DNA of 64,000 nt from Rhizopus arrhizus. Its lineage: Eukaryota; Mucoromycota; Mucoromycetes; Mucorales; Rhizopodaceae. Shown one piece after another: positions 1 through 9,222 of the stretch (its first letter is position 1; every line of letters starts with the position of its first letter). The stretch is from contig JAKZZE010000002.1 in the NCBI GenBank assembly GCA_024220505.1, forward strand, positions 1,364,001-1,428,000. The letters are read 5' to 3'. A program made the translations under genes and the position numbers. Below the pieces are notes generated by a model that worked only from the letters and a program-made list of their open reading frames with translations, was not told the DNA's origin and made no database searches.

Positions 1-831
1 CTAAAGTCATAATGAGGTCCCATATCCTCCAATTCCACACGAGGTGTCTTTACTCCACTTTTCTTCATCTGCACAGAGTATGTACGGAACAGGATGCGAT
101 CGTCGGGTGTAGCTGTGATACTGATCACGTGCTCAAGACCAGCCAAGTTGATGGCCGTTGTTTGTTCGCCGTTGAAAAAGTCCAAAAAGTAATTCTTCAA
201 ATGTTTGTAAGTTGAGTCGGAATCAAACTTTTCACCATTGAAAATCATCAAAGGTTTCAGGCCTAAAGAACATTTGGGGCCCTATATGTTTTTGCGAATG
301 AGATATAAAGTAAAAAGGAGACATGTTTGACTTACGGGAATAGAACCCATACATTGGGCCTTTTCAATACCAAATTCATACATGTCTAACAGTTGATGAT
401 TGAACATACGAATAAAGACCAAGTTGTGTGGTCTCTTTTTGGAATGGGTACCAACGACCATAAGTGCACAATCGTTCTTGGTAGAGAAAAATTCAAGCTT
501 TGGTTCATCTTCAAATGGTTTGATTTCATTCTTTTTAGAAAAGTGAACGGCATTGGGTCGCTTCAAGGCATACTATATCACATAATACACAATTAGTTTT
601 TGTTGTTAAATACAAAATTTCTAAATACCAAGTCTTTAAGAGCGTCATTGATGATCTGACTTGTGGTAGATCCTTTAATAATCAAGGTATTTTTAGGATT
701 CTCGACTACTTTGGCTTCACGATTCTTCAAGAAACGTTTGGAACGGGCATTCTTGGGTTTACTAAATTATATGTAAGTAAAAAAGGATAAAAGATCTTTT
801 CTTTTAAATCACCCTACACTGTACGCAACAT
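1..831 (-). CDS. RPF2: Ribosome production factor 2 (Brix domain), 5' part
   Basis: Rpf2 works with Rrs1 to bring the 5S RNP (5S rRNA, uL5, uL18) into the pre-60S particle in the nucleolus. Exons read on the minus strand: 831-818, 761-629, 572-336, 281-<1. The start MLRTVKPKNARSKRF is typical of fungal Rpf2. It is followed by a KGSTTSQIINDALKDL segment, then the Brix core with KKPNAVHFSKKNEIKPFE-like, CALMVVGTHSKKRPHNL and RMFNHQLLDM motifs, and finally the LKPLMIFNGE and GVKTPRVELEDMGPHYD segments. The acceptor after position 282 was preferred over a nearer AG because it adds GPKCSL in frame, which matches the family. The C-terminal basic tail lies beyond the left edge, so the gene is incomplete here. 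The identity is firm; the first 14-nt exon is inferred from splice phase. Confidence 0.9.
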
Positions 832-927
832 GTTTCAATTAATAAAGAAAAAAAAAAAAAAACAGGAAAAAAAAAGCAAAATTTAAGGAGCAGCAGAATG
901 AGCAAAGAGCAACATCGTCACAGTGGC

Positions 928-3024
928 TTATTTATTTTTAACAGCTTTCTTTAACTCGGATTCTATTTTTTGTCTCTTTTGTTCTTGTTTTTGTGATAAA
1001 TTCCACAGTCTGTCAAAGTCTGACTTTCTTTGTTTTCGGATGGTTGAGAGAGATTCTTGTAAGCCCAGCTGTTCACAAGCTTCCAAAACAATTTCATAGG
1101 ATGTATTGTCTGGTAGTACATTATGCATTTTCATATCATACCAAATACTCATAATATCTGACATCTTTCCGCTCCTTTCAAGTCCTCTCATGATTTCATT
1201 ATAAGCAGACACATTCAATTTCACCCTGTCCATTTTAGCATCTTCGTATATTTGCATAGCCAGTCGAGTGTAACCTGTGTAAGCAAGTGATTTGATGAGA
1301 ATAGTATAGGTTGCAAAATCAGGTTGGGCAAGAGGATTGGCTTCCTCTTTCATTGCTCGATAAGATTGAATCATGTATCTGCAGGGTCCCATTTTAGGCA
1401 GTCCCATATCATCCTCTTGTGGTTCTTCATAATATTCTCTACCTCTAGCTCGTTCAAGTCGCATAATATTGTAGCATGCTGAAAGATAAATATTGTAACT
1501 TCGAGTATCTGCTTGGATACCAATATGTCTCATTAGAAGCCATATATTGCGCATCTTGCGGATGCTATAAAATGTTTTGCTCGACATCGAAAGGGCTGTC
1601 AAGAAGGAATTGCAGTTGTGAATGTTGGGTTTCAAGCCAAAAGTGGCCATTTCTTCCATATAAGATATCGCTCTATCGACATTTTTTTCTTTACCACAAG
1701 CAGAGAGCAAGGTAGTATAAATTACATTGTCAGGTTTTATACCGTGTTGTATCATTTCATCGTAGATATCATATACAACTTTAGGGGATTGTCCATCATC
1801 CTTCAGCAAAGCATCCATCACAATACCATATGTAAATCGATCCATCTCAGTGCCTGTTTGAGCCATATTCTGATACAACTTGACAGCTTCTTCCGATCGA
1901 TTCATCTTAAGTAAATGAGACAGGCATGCATTGTAATCTCTTGTGCGTAAAGGAACTTCTAATCGTTTCTGTTCCTCTAGTGCCTGAAGAGGATCCCAAC
2001 CCATCGCTGTAAATACAGAGACGTTGAGATCTGCGCCAGACGCCACTAGATCTTCAAATATTTGGTCCATCAACTTCTTGTTCTTTTTGTTAGGGTCTTT
2101 TTCATTATTCAATGCCTTCAAGACCATGGTGTATGTCGCTATGCTCGGTTCTACATTTTGTTTCTTCATTTCGTTAAAAAGGTTCAATATTTCTTGTGAA
2201 TCTTTTGCATCTATGCAGGCCTGTATCATGGCCCGATAAAGCAACTCGCTCACCGGTAATCCTTGTTGTTTCATCTGAGCAAAATAATATCGACAACCCT
2301 TTATGTCACCAAAACGATGCAAAGCATAAATCAAGGTAACATAGACTCGTTCATGAGCCGGCATCTGTTTGTGTTGAAGAAGTCTATTTGCAATCTGATA
2401 AGCATCGGCACGTGTGCCCAAAGTTTGAATGCCATTGAGGATCGTTGTCACAGAGACTGAATGTTCCTCCAAATAACCTTCCCATCGGCCTGAGGCCAGA
2501 AGGCCATCAAAGACTAATTTGGCATTTTTGAGATTTTTAGCCCGGATATAAAAGTGCATGAGCATGTTACAAACTCTGAGAAATGCTTGGTTGAGTTCAG
2601 GATTGAATTGCATTTGGGTATTAATGTCTCGCAAAATAGTCTGAAGGTGGGATACAGCCGTGTTGTAAGAGCGACAGTGTCGTTTGACGTATACGGCTAT
2701 CTCAACATAATCTTGTACAGTCAATTGGCTCGCATCGGCTTTCTTTTTTTGATTGTAAACCTCCCAAGGATCTGATTGTATTACCGTGTCTTCAAATATT
2801 TTCTTATAAGCTTCTGGTGATTCTGCTTCTATCCTCTTGACTGATTCAACAGATCTTTGTATTTCTTCTGCATCTTCACGTTGCAAGGCATCAGTAAGTT
2901 TATTTGTCAACTCTATTGTAACAGGTCTTTCGTTTGAAGTAGAATAAAAGCGAGCATATATTTTATTTGAACGTTTTGTTGAATTCGTAACTTGAGGTCG
3001 TAATCTATAAATGTTTTTCAACAT
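928..3024 (-). CDS. Mitochondrial pentatricopeptide repeat protein
   Basis: An intronless protein of about 698 residues. The chosen start (MLKNIYRLRPQV) gives a basic, Ser/Arg-rich N-terminus ending in RFYSTSNERP, a classic mitochondrial presequence. An upstream in-frame Met at 3051 would put hydrophobic residues in front of it and is less likely. From about residue 150 onward there are successive helical pairs of the 35-residue PPR type, for example TYTMVLKALN, RFTYGIVMDALLKDDG, DNVIYTTLLSACGKEKNVD, ATYTILIKSLAYTGYTRLA and SAYNEIMRGLERSG. The tail is Lys/Glu-rich. PPR proteins bind organellar RNA one base per repeat to control its maturation or translation. I do not recognise a specific orthologue. 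The gene is head-to-head with MRE11. Confidence 0.85.
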   Translation of the reverse strand: MLKNIYRLRPQVTNSTKRSNKIYARFYSTSNERPVTIELTNKLTDALQREDAEEIQRSVESVKRIEAESPEAYKKIFEDTVIQSDPWEVYNQKKKADASQLTVQDYVEIAVYVKRHCRSYNTAVSHLQTILRDINTQMQFNPELNQAFLRVCNMLMHFYIRAKNLKNAKLVFDGLLASGRWEGYLEEHSVSVTTILNGIQTLGTRADAYQIANRLLQHKQMPAHERVYVTLIYALHRFGDIKGCRYYFAQMKQQGLPVSELLYRAMIQACIDAKDSQEILNLFNEMKKQNVEPSIATYTMVLKALNNEKDPNKKNKKLMDQIFEDLVASGADLNVSVFTAMGWDPLQALEEQKRLEVPLRTRDYNACLSHLLKMNRSEEAVKLYQNMAQTGTEMDRFTYGIVMDALLKDDGQSPKVVYDIYDEMIQHGIKPDNVIYTTLLSACGKEKNVDRAISYMEEMATFGLKPNIHNCNSFLTALSMSSKTFYSIRKMRNIWLLMRHIGIQADTRSYNIYLSACYNIMRLERARGREYYEEPQEDDMGLPKMGPCRYMIQSYRAMKEEANPLAQPDFATYTILIKSLAYTGYTRLAMQIYEDAKMDRVKLNVSAYNEIMRGLERSGKMSDIMSIWYDMKMHNVLPDNTSYEIVLEACEQLGLQESLSTIRKQRKSDFDRLWNLSQKQEQKRQKIESELKKAVKNK

Positions 3025-3172
3025 GACAAAAAAGAATAAATTTAAAAACAAAGAAAATCAAGAAAAAAATATTCAAGCTGTCACTTTATCTAGACTTGTC
3101 ACACAATCTAACAAGTCGCAGAAGCTCTTTTCTTTTTTTTTTTCCTTTTTTATTCTTGGCAGCAATATTAGA
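3025..3172. promoter_or_regulatory. Short shared promoter, PPR gene / MRE11
   Basis: 148 bp separates the two chosen ATGs, which point away from each other. The stretch is T-rich toward MRE11 (a run of about 12 T near 3131-3143) and A-rich toward the PPR gene. I see no clear TATA box. A shared bidirectional promoter is inferred from spacing alone. Confidence 0.45.
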
Positions 3173-4948
3173 ATGGAAGAAGAAAACACGTTCAAGATAT
3201 TGATAGCAACAGACAACCACATTGGCTATCTAGAACGTGATCCTATTCGAGGAAACGATTCGTTTAAAACTTTTGAAGAAATCCTTCAAATTGCAGAAGC
3301 GCAGCAAGTTGATTTTATTCTTTTAGGAGGCGATCTCTTTCACCATAATCGTCCTTCACGTTCATGTCTCCACAAAACAATGAAGCTTTTGAGAAATTAC
3401 TGCTTTGGTGAAAAAGAGAGCAAGATTAGGATAGTAAGCGATCCCAGTGTTAATTTTGCAGATCCAGCCAACTATTTAGACGCGAATCTTAATATTAGTA
3501 TACCAGTCTTTTCGATTCACGGCAATCACGACGATCCATCTGGTTCAGGCAATTTGTGTGCACTCAACCTGTTGTCTGTTGCGGGTATGGTCAATTATTT
3601 TGGACAAAGCACGAGTATTGAGGATGTGACGATTCAGCCGATTTTGATGCAGAAAGGAGATTCCAAATTAGCTATTTATGGCTTAGGCAACATTCGAGAA
3701 GAAAGATTGCACAGACAGTGGCGTTCAAACAAGGTCAAATTTTTGCGAGCAGAGGAGGAAGAGTGGAGACGCTGTTTTAACTTGTTTGTCTTTCATCAAA
3801 ACCGAGCGCGTCATGGTCCTACGTCACATATACCAGAAGAATTTCTTGATGGATTTTTAGATCTTGTTTTTTGGGGACATGAACATGAATGTCGTATTCA
3901 TCCCGAAGAATACGAAAGATTTGCTATTACTCAACCTGGATCATCTATTGCAACTAGTCTCTCTTCAGGGGAAGCCGAGGCAAAGCATGTGGGGATCTTA
4001 AAGATTGAGGGAGATAGCTTTAATTTAGAAAAGATTCGACTTAAAACGATTCGACCCTTTCAGTTCACGTCAGTCCAATTATCGAGAGTAGAGGGTCTTT
4101 CGCCTACGAATATAAAAGAAATACAAACGTATTTGGAAGGTGTTGTTGAGGACTTGATAGAAAGGGCAAGAATGGAATGGTCAGAACAAATAAGCAATTC
4201 AGAATACAATGTGCCAATTATAGATATGCCGGTACCACTGATCCGAATCAGAGTAGATTACTCGGGTGGTTATGAAACTTTTAACCCACAACAATTCGGG
4301 CAAAAGTTTAATAATCGGGTGGCAAATCCGAAGGATATTTTAAAGTTTCAAAGGAGTGCTCAATCACAGCCTAGAGGGCTTAGACCATCAGAATTACTGA
4401 ATGACTTAACGACAGCCATACCTGAAAGGCTAGATACGCTGAAGGTGGAAGACTTGGTGAGCGAAATGTTATCACGCGATTTAGCTATTTTGCCAGAATC
4501 AGGTTTTGAGGAAGCTGTCATGTCACTTGTAGAGAAAAGTGACAAAGAAGCTATACGCACTTTTTACACAAAATCTGTCACACAAATAGGCGGAAATACA
4601 GAGATGACACCGGAGGATTTGTCGATAGAATTTGTGAAGAGAAAGGCAATGGAAAAAAAGGAGCTCATGAACACTATTTACGATACCCAACACAGCCATC
4701 CTACTCCTATTTCGAATACACAACAAAGTAGTAGTAATAATAGTAATATGCCGATAAATGATGTGGTATCACCCACGTTAGAAATGCAAGGTAACACGAT
4801 TGATGACAACAATAACAACACTAGCCTTGAAGAACAACAAACACGACCCAAAAGAACAACATTAAGTAATAACCCAGCTGAGCCTGTTTCAAAACGTAGA
4901 AGAGCTTTACCTGCTCTTGGAGGAGGAAGTCGAAGAGAACGTCGTTAA
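3173..4948 (+). CDS. MRE11: MRE11 double-strand-break repair nuclease
   Basis: Mre11 is the Mn-dependent exo/endonuclease of the Mre11-Rad50-Nbs1 complex, which senses and resects DNA ends in the nucleus. A single exon encodes 591 residues from MEEENTFKILIATDNH; the frame is open upstream to 3011, but that stretch is poly-Phe/Lys and overlaps the PPR start. The calcineurin-like phosphoesterase motifs are in order: ATDNHIGY, LLGGDLFHHNRPS, IHGNHDDPSG, VFHQNRARHG and WGHEHECRI. These supply the metal-binding Asp, His and Asn residues. The Mre11 capping domain follows (RIRVDYSGGYETFNPQQFGQ). The tail is low-complexity and ends in GGGSRRERR, a short arginine/glycine patch. The length is somewhat below the yeast and human proteins (about 700). 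Confidence 0.97.
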   Translation: MEEENTFKILIATDNHIGYLERDPIRGNDSFKTFEEILQIAEAQQVDFILLGGDLFHHNRPSRSCLHKTMKLLRNYCFGEKESKIRIVSDPSVNFADPANYLDANLNISIPVFSIHGNHDDPSGSGNLCALNLLSVAGMVNYFGQSTSIEDVTIQPILMQKGDSKLAIYGLGNIREERLHRQWRSNKVKFLRAEEEEWRRCFNLFVFHQNRARHGPTSHIPEEFLDGFLDLVFWGHEHECRIHPEEYERFAITQPGSSIATSLSSGEAEAKHVGILKIEGDSFNLEKIRLKTIRPFQFTSVQLSRVEGLSPTNIKEIQTYLEGVVEDLIERARMEWSEQISNSEYNVPIIDMPVPLIRIRVDYSGGYETFNPQQFGQKFNNRVANPKDILKFQRSAQSQPRGLRPSELLNDLTTAIPERLDTLKVEDLVSEMLSRDLAILPESGFEEAVMSLVEKSDKEAIRTFYTKSVTQIGGNTEMTPEDLSIEFVKRKAMEKKELMNTIYDTQHSHPTPISNTQQSSSNNSNMPINDVVSPTLEMQGNTIDDNNNNTSLEEQQTRPKRTTLSNNPAEPVSKRRRALPALGGGSRRERR

Positions 4949-5187
4949 CAATAATAATAAATAAGCTTTTTTATTTATAAACAAAGAAGAAAAGAAAAGA
5001 TTTTCCTTTAAACTTTTTTGCATATTTCAATGTTGTTTTAGCCAGCTTTTATACAATAATGAATTGTATTTTCTTTTAGACAAACTGCAATGAGTTTTTA
5101 AAGGGGAAGGGGAATAGTGAGAGAAAATGAAAGGGAGGATTATTTACAAAAAGTTAAAAGTGATGATAATAAAAAGATGGGATGACA

Positions 5188-5829
5188 TTATGAAACATGA
5201 AATAATTTTTGAATTACTTTTTTTGTCTTGGTTTTGAATTTTTTGAGTAAAGCTGATTTCTTGTTCTTTGGAAGTGGTGGTAGTGGTTTATCTTGTATCA
5301 TAATAATATCGGATAATGACGATTGAGTAGATAAATTAATTTGCACGTCATCGTCATCATCGACGACTGGTGCAACAAGGGTTCGTTTGCCTTCTAATTC
5401 TTGTACTGAATCCAAATTACCAATATCATTACCGCCGTAATATTCATTGGCTTCTTCAGCCCAAGAGAGACCAGGTAAAGCGAGTTCTGGTTGTGAATGA
5501 AGTTGCATTGAGCTTTGAATAGAATGAAAGAAGGCTTTTAAGCTGTCGTGTAATTCTGTGTTTCCGACAGCTAAACGCTGATTCATTTGTGATAATATTT
5601 GCTTTTCTTCTTGTTGTTCTTGTTCTTGTGGTTGAACAGGTATATATCGTTTAAAACAAAGGAAATTGTTTAATTCATTCGTTGATTTGTCATGAAAAGT
5701 AAACATGAAGTCTTGAGAAGCCCAATCAATTGCTTCAGGTACTTTATAATCCAGAGGTGATGCTAACTTGGGTAAACCAGTATCTGATGGGAAAAGAATG
5801 TCACTTGTATTATTAAATTCACAGTCCAT
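5188..5829 (-). CDS. Uncharacterised 213-residue protein with PLPPLP motif
   Basis: I do not recognise this protein. The start MDCEFNNTSDILFPS was chosen over an upstream Met at 5931 because the intervening segment is His/Thr and Phe low complexity encoded by a GT microsatellite and a poly-A run. The middle has a glutamine/glutamate stretch (QPQEQEQQEEKQ) and an amphipathic segment (LHDSLKAFFHSIQSSMQL). An acidic DDDDD run follows. The C-terminus carries DKPLPPLPKNKKS, which fits an SH3-domain ligand, and ends in a strongly basic KKFKTKTKKVIQKLF segment that could bind acidic lipid or nucleic acid. It probably belongs to a Mucorales-restricted family. The roles of these motifs are inference. 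Confidence 0.7.
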   Translation of the reverse strand: MDCEFNNTSDILFPSDTGLPKLASPLDYKVPEAIDWASQDFMFTFHDKSTNELNNFLCFKRYIPVQPQEQEQQEEKQILSQMNQRLAVGNTELHDSLKAFFHSIQSSMQLHSQPELALPGLSWAEEANEYYGGNDIGNLDSVQELEGKRTLVAPVVDDDDDVQINLSTQSSLSDIIMIQDKPLPPLPKNKKSALLKKFKTKTKKVIQKLFHVS

Positions 5830-5884
5830 GTTAGAATGAAAAGAAAAAGATACGAGAAAAAAAAAAGGCTTTTTTTTAGGGTTT

Positions 5885-5911
5885 ATATATATATGTGTGT
5901 GTGTGTGTATG
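5885..5911. repeat. (AT)n(GT)n microsatellite
   Basis: An (AT) run followed by a (GT) run, 56-82 bp upstream of the minus-strand start at 5829. The AT part could double as a TATA-like element for that gene. Confidence 0.7.
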
Positions 5912-6836
5912 TGTAGCAAATTATGCTTCATATTGCTATCATATCACCGTGCTACGTTGTGTTACTCAATCCGGAATGAACATTCCGATATAATCCACAT
6001 AAAAAGTAATGTTTTTCTTATTAATTTGTTAAAGGATAAATGAACAAATAAATAAAACAGAATGCAAACACATAGCTTATCCTCTTCTCTTTTGATGTCA
6101 TCCCCTTTTATTACTAACTCTTTCATGCCCTTTATCTCAGATGATATAATGTAGACGTGGATGAAATGTATGTGTCTCAAGACCCAAGTCGTTGACAGTG
6201 AATTAATTGATAGTTGACGCGTATTATAAATTGAATCAGATGAGCTTTACATATGGTCGGCTTTCGGATACATGAGCTTAATACTTCTCAAATTATTTGA
6301 TCATTTTTATTACACACACACACCTGTTGTCTACTAATCATTGTCGGCTGTTGATTGTTCTCTGTTGACAGTGAATAACAATTGACTTGGATGACAACTC
6401 TTTATTAATCCCAAAGTATATATGAATTAACTTTTGTTAAAGAAGGATAAAGAAAAATAAAGACTTCCAAGCTTGTTAAAGATAGTGTTATTCATCGCAT
6501 GATTTTCTCTCTCTTCTTCTCATTCTTTGTTCCTTATTCTCAAATAGCCACTTGACGTTAGTATAATAAATACGGTCTAATACGCAGGATTAAAATAAAA
6601 AGTAAAATATAGCATCTCTTTTCTTATAATAGTAAATAGTCATATATTTAGTATTATTCATCATTATACTTCAATATTAATGATTTTACATACTGAATAC
6701 TAAACTGAATATTCTTTACTTCAGCATATGAAAAAGGAAAAAATATTTATATTAGCAACTGTGACTTTGATCTTTTATCATAGCTTTCTTTTTTTTTTTT
6801 TTTTGGTTTGTTTTTGTTGTAATTTATTTCAAAATT
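5912..6836. other. Intergenic region with a repeated 13-mer
   Basis: About 0.9 kb without a convincing gene, between the divergent starts at 5829 and 6837. GTTGACAGTGAAT occurs twice, at 6191-6203 and 6364-6376, and extra GTTGAC/TTGAC words lie nearby. The part nearest MED17 is A/T-rich with a run of T at about 6788-6804. Confidence 0.5.
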
Positions 6837-8020
6837 ATGGAAAGTGAACCGACAGCAAAACGAGTAAAGCTTTCTTTAGAACCATTTATTGATAATAAAA
6901 TACTTGATATAACTAATGCTGGTCATGAGATACTAAAAACGTATAAAAAGCTAATTTTGTAATTTACTCTTTTTAGCATGTCACTTAACAATTATTCTTA
7001 GTGAAGTACCTTTAGCAGAAAAAATGATGCAAACTGTTGATCGTATTTGGTTTGAGAGAGGAGAATGGAAAGATATTACAGAACAATCTCTTCAGGAATC
7101 TACTTTAGTAGACAAGGAAGAAAAAGATGTAAAAAATGACGAGCAAATTGAAAGTCAAGAACTGCAGCAAGTAGTTCCACCTGGATTTGATGTAGTAAAG
7201 CTTCGAGAATCTGTCATAAATAAGCTTTTGTAAGCTTCTATTTACAATGTACGAAAAGGCAAAGCTAATTGTTCCTTATAAAGACACGCAAAAAGTGAAA
7301 TTGACGTAGCATTGGATGTCATTAATATATTAGCAGCCAGTCATCACGCGTCTACAGCAAAAGATTTAGTATTGCCTGCTGGATCATTAAGTGCAACTTA
7401 TGTCACAAAGCCAAAGTCAACCATGAAAGCAGAGCTTGAAGCTGTCCAACTTAATCTAGGCTTAAAAAGAAAGGTGAATTCATATTCAAAGAAAGGAAAA
7501 AGAATCAATTCTAAATCCATTTCAATGTGTACAGCAACAAAAGCAGGCTTCAGATTATTTAAAAAAGAGTGCAACTGCATTAAATTCGATAATAGAAAAA
7601 GAGCATGAATTTTGGGATGAAGCACTGAATTTAAGAAGACATAATTGGATCATGTATGCAAATACTACGCACCCAAATAATTCATTCTTAATACAATATG
7701 GGTTTGCAGAAGGTAAATATAGTGCATGCATTAGAGGAAAGTAGAGAATTGATCCGCTTTTTTTTGGATGTAGTCGGTTCAGATTTTAATGAGGCATCAT
7801 TGGGAGAATTAAAACGTGCTGACGATGGCGTGCAGCTGTCTGTTGCTCACGACCAACCACGTAGAGTTACAGTGCATACTCGCCATGCAGATAGTTTGTT
7901 GGGAATGGAAGATCAATCAAAATACGATGAGAAAGCCTACTATGAACAAGAAGCAAAAGATATACAAGATAAGTTAATGCAAGCTACTTCAACTGTGTTT
8001 GATGCGGAACTATTCTCTAA

Positions 8021-8067
<47 letters not shown>

Positions 8068-9198
8068 TTGTATTAGGAAATGAATGCTAAAATGTGATAT
8101 TAGATATTAGCTGAAGCGCAAACGTTGAACAGTAACGTACGTATTGGCAATGATGAAATAGAAGTTAATATTGATGGGGATATCAATCTATCCATCACCA
8201 AGTTACCAGTGACATCAACAATAGAGAGTTACCAGGACAACAAGATTTGTATGACTAATTTAGCCTTTAGATTATTACTCTTACAACGCTATGATTTCAA
8301 TATGTGGAAAAACAAGGCAAGAATACTATCCACCAATCATGTCATTCAAAATTCCCTTGCAAAAAAAAGTGATACGGGAACATCATCTACAAATACCTCA
8401 ACCAGCAACCATCACAGTGCGGTCATTTCACGCGCACGGAATCAAGTCGAACTACCGAAAACAGTGGCCATCTTATCACCTGTGCTGTCCATCAGTAAAT
8501 TCTGGGCACAGTTTGACCGAATTCGTCAAGTGGTTTATGCTATTCTTTATCCTTTTCGTAGATTAGGCTTTTCTGTTCATTACAAAGTCTTGACTGATAA
8601 CAATAGCAATAATTTACATCCAAGTTGTGGGAAAATGTCACTTTATTTTAATATTGGCTTAAACAAAGGGTAAACACTAAGTTAGTGTCCATATCGTATC
8701 TAACCCATCACAGTTCTCACTTACAATTTGCACTTAATCAACAATCGGGTACAATCTCAGTGATACTGCCCCAAGCAACCGTTGTTTTACAGCATGTTTC
8801 TGAACTCCGAGCGTTTTTATCACGCGAAATTAACATCATGTGCCTTGGGTTTATTTGTGATGTAGCAAATGATATCATTCGAGTTCATCCTCATTCAGCA
8901 CAGAAGATGCTCTTGTGGAAATTGAATCGAATTGATGAAGTCATTCACAGTTCTTTATGTACAAAAGAGGACCAGTGGAAACATATGTAAGCTAAAAGGA
9001 TGATGACAGTATAAATGTACTTATTGAAATAGTAATGTTCAACTTTTTCATGATACAACATCATTTCATGTTCAGTTCATTGTTACTAACGAAACAAAAG
9101 AAGAAAAAGTATATATAAAAGACACACAAGAATATTCTGCAATGACATTCAAGGAAAAAGTAGCGAAGATCATACAAGAGATGATGGGTGATGATTAA
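6837..9198 (+). CDS. MED17: Mediator subunit 17 (Srb4), eight exons
   Basis: Med17 is the scaffold subunit of the Mediator head module, linking it to RNA polymerase II. Exons read: 6837-6940, 7002-7229, 7284-7473, 7535-7712, 7774-8021, 8104-8669, 8714-8986, then about 9075-9198. Diagnostic segments are KRVKLSLEPFIDNKILDI at the start, SEIDVALDVINILAAS, the coiled YLKKSATALNSIIEKEHEFW followed by LRRHNWIMYAN, TVFDAELFSN joined to ILAEAQTLNSNVR, MWKNKARILSTNHVIQNS, LSPVLSISKFWAQFDRIRQ, and SHLQFALNQQSGTISVILP. The intron at 8022-8103 holds 38 consecutive A. The last junction does not stay in one frame (see findings): exon 7 ends in phase 2, FIVTNETKEEKVYIK reads in a second frame, and DTQEYSAMTFKEKVAKIIQ in a third position. 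The exact C-terminus is therefore uncertain. The 3' end meets the glycosyltransferase gene tail-to-tail with 24 bp between stops. Confidence 0.88.
8024..8061. repeat. A38 homopolymer inside a MED17 intron
   Basis: 38 consecutive A directly after the exon 5 donor GTAAAA. The tract lies inside the spliced transcript. Confidence 0.9.
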
Positions 9199-9222
9199 TA
9201 AAAAAAAAAAAAGTACTATTAT

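Noticed and set aside
3011..3172. N-terminal extension of MRE11 to the upstream ATG
   Set aside because: The added 54 residues are Lys/Phe-rich, overlap the PPR start, and MRE11 proteins begin just before the phosphoesterase motif DNHIG.
7698..8066. Open frame reading from MED17 exon 5 into a poly-Lys tail
   Set aside because: The poly-Lys is the A38 run of the following intron; the exon ends at 8021 at a GTAAAA donor.
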